The notes under the pieces: generated by a model | The model's input: the letters and a program-made list of their open reading frames with translations, nothing else | Told to the model about the DNA's origin: nothing | Databases searched by the model: none | Assembly: GCF_014297465.1 (NCBI RefSeq) | Contig: NZ_JACORT010000008.1 | Location: 1-64,000, forward strand | Direction of reading: 5' to 3' | Length of the DNA: 64,000 bases | Source: Ramlibacter cellulosilyticus | GTDB taxonomy: Bacteria > Pseudomonadota > Gammaproteobacteria > Burkholderiales > Burkholderiaceae_C | Shown here: positions 63,845-64,000 of the stretch, piece after piece | Layout: the number at the start of each line of letters is the position of its first letter | How positions within the stretch are numbered: position 1 is the first letter of the stretch | Program-made: the position numbers and the translations under genes

Positions 63845-64000
63845 ATGCCTGAACAGGTGCTCGAACTACCCACCGCCTGGGGCCGCCTGGCCGGCAGCCT
63901 GCTGCTGCCGGAAGGCGCCGGGCCGTGGCCGGCCGTGCTCCTGATCGCGGGCTCGGGGCCGACGGACCGCGACGGCAACACGCCGCTGCTGCCGGCGCCC
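63845..64000 (+). CDS. Alpha/beta hydrolase, N-terminal part (runs off the window)
   Basis: The first 52 residues are visible. The strand-rich start VLELPTAWGRLAGSLLLPEG leads to AVLLIAGSGPTDRDGN, the oxyanion-hole region typical of alpha/beta-fold hydrolases of the dienelactone-hydrolase or peptidase S9-like type. The catalytic triad lies beyond the window. TACAGT at 63833-63838 ends 6 nt before the ATG and no ribosome-binding site is visible, so the mRNA may be leaderless. It is divergent from dctP. Confidence 0.7.
   Translation, partial: MPEQVLELPTAWGRLAGSLLLPEGAGPWPAVLLIAGSGPTDRDGNTPLLPAP

Overview
The window is high-GC DNA with dense, overlapping operons. Its gene set is typical of a Burkholderiales, most likely Comamonadaceae, soil or water bacterium of the Variovorax/Ramlibacter type. 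The grounds are three Bug-type (TctC) periplasmic receptors, tripartite uptake systems, a Pha/Mrp antiporter, a form II carbon-monoxide-dehydrogenase-like cluster and REP-like GTAGGCTGGGTT palindromes. This is an inference from gene content; no rRNA or tRNA lies in the window.

Layout. 1-176: the 3' end of an IS110-type transposase and a REP-like repeat. 196-5598: a sigma-70 promoter and a five-gene uptake/catabolic operon (tctC, tctB, tctA, a TIM-barrel isomerase-like protein, an enolase-superfamily enzyme). 5601-11710: a palindrome and the six-gene cation/proton antiporter operon mrpA(B)CDEFG, with a 21-codon reading frame wedged between mrpC and mrpD. 11743-14155 (minus): TRAP permeases dctM and dctQ without a receptor. 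14316-15566: an EgtB/SenA-like enzyme. 15728-19163: a ModE-like regulator divergent from tupBCA (tungstate ABC importer). 19176-22627: a CHASE3/PAS sensor kinase, a lone receiver, and a divergent zinc-type CDF exporter. 22740-26885: a hypothetical gene, an ABC exporter and an MFS drug exporter. 26889-32561 (minus): an apparent osmotic-stress operon (mscS, kefF, kefC, an osmoprotectant binding-protein/permease fusion). 32629-35124 (minus): modABC molybdate importer.

35274-53483: a GAF/Fis regulator, then an unbroken same-strand run coxS-coxL-coxM-coxD-coxE-coxG-bug-ABC ATPase-beta-propeller-TonB receptor-binding protein-permease, about 13.5 kb. A second TonB receptor followed by xdhC comes next. 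The last five genes of the run resemble the ABC systems found beside PQQ alcohol dehydrogenases (PedABC-like, linked to rare-earth-dependent growth in Pseudomonas putida). A near-identical 16-bp motif lies in front of coxS and in front of the TonB receptor-xdhC pair, which suggests common control of the molybdenum hydroxylase and its maturation factor.

53490-63697 (minus): a 27-aa membrane peptide, the two-component system dctB/dctD, a Bug receptor, two tandem lipoproteins with alpha/beta-hydrolase-like features (DUF6351-type), and a TRAP receptor dctP. A perfect-consensus sigma-54 promoter precedes the lipoprotein pair and a weaker one precedes dctP. DctD is a sigma-54 activator encoded at the end of the same gene string, so this looks like a self-contained, inducible module: extracytoplasmic hydrolysis, capture of the product by Bug and TRAP receptors, and feed-forward control. 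63845-64000: the start of an alpha/beta hydrolase.

The strongest candidates for something not yet described are the sigma-54/DctBD/DUF6351 module and the cox-to-ABC/TonB supercluster.
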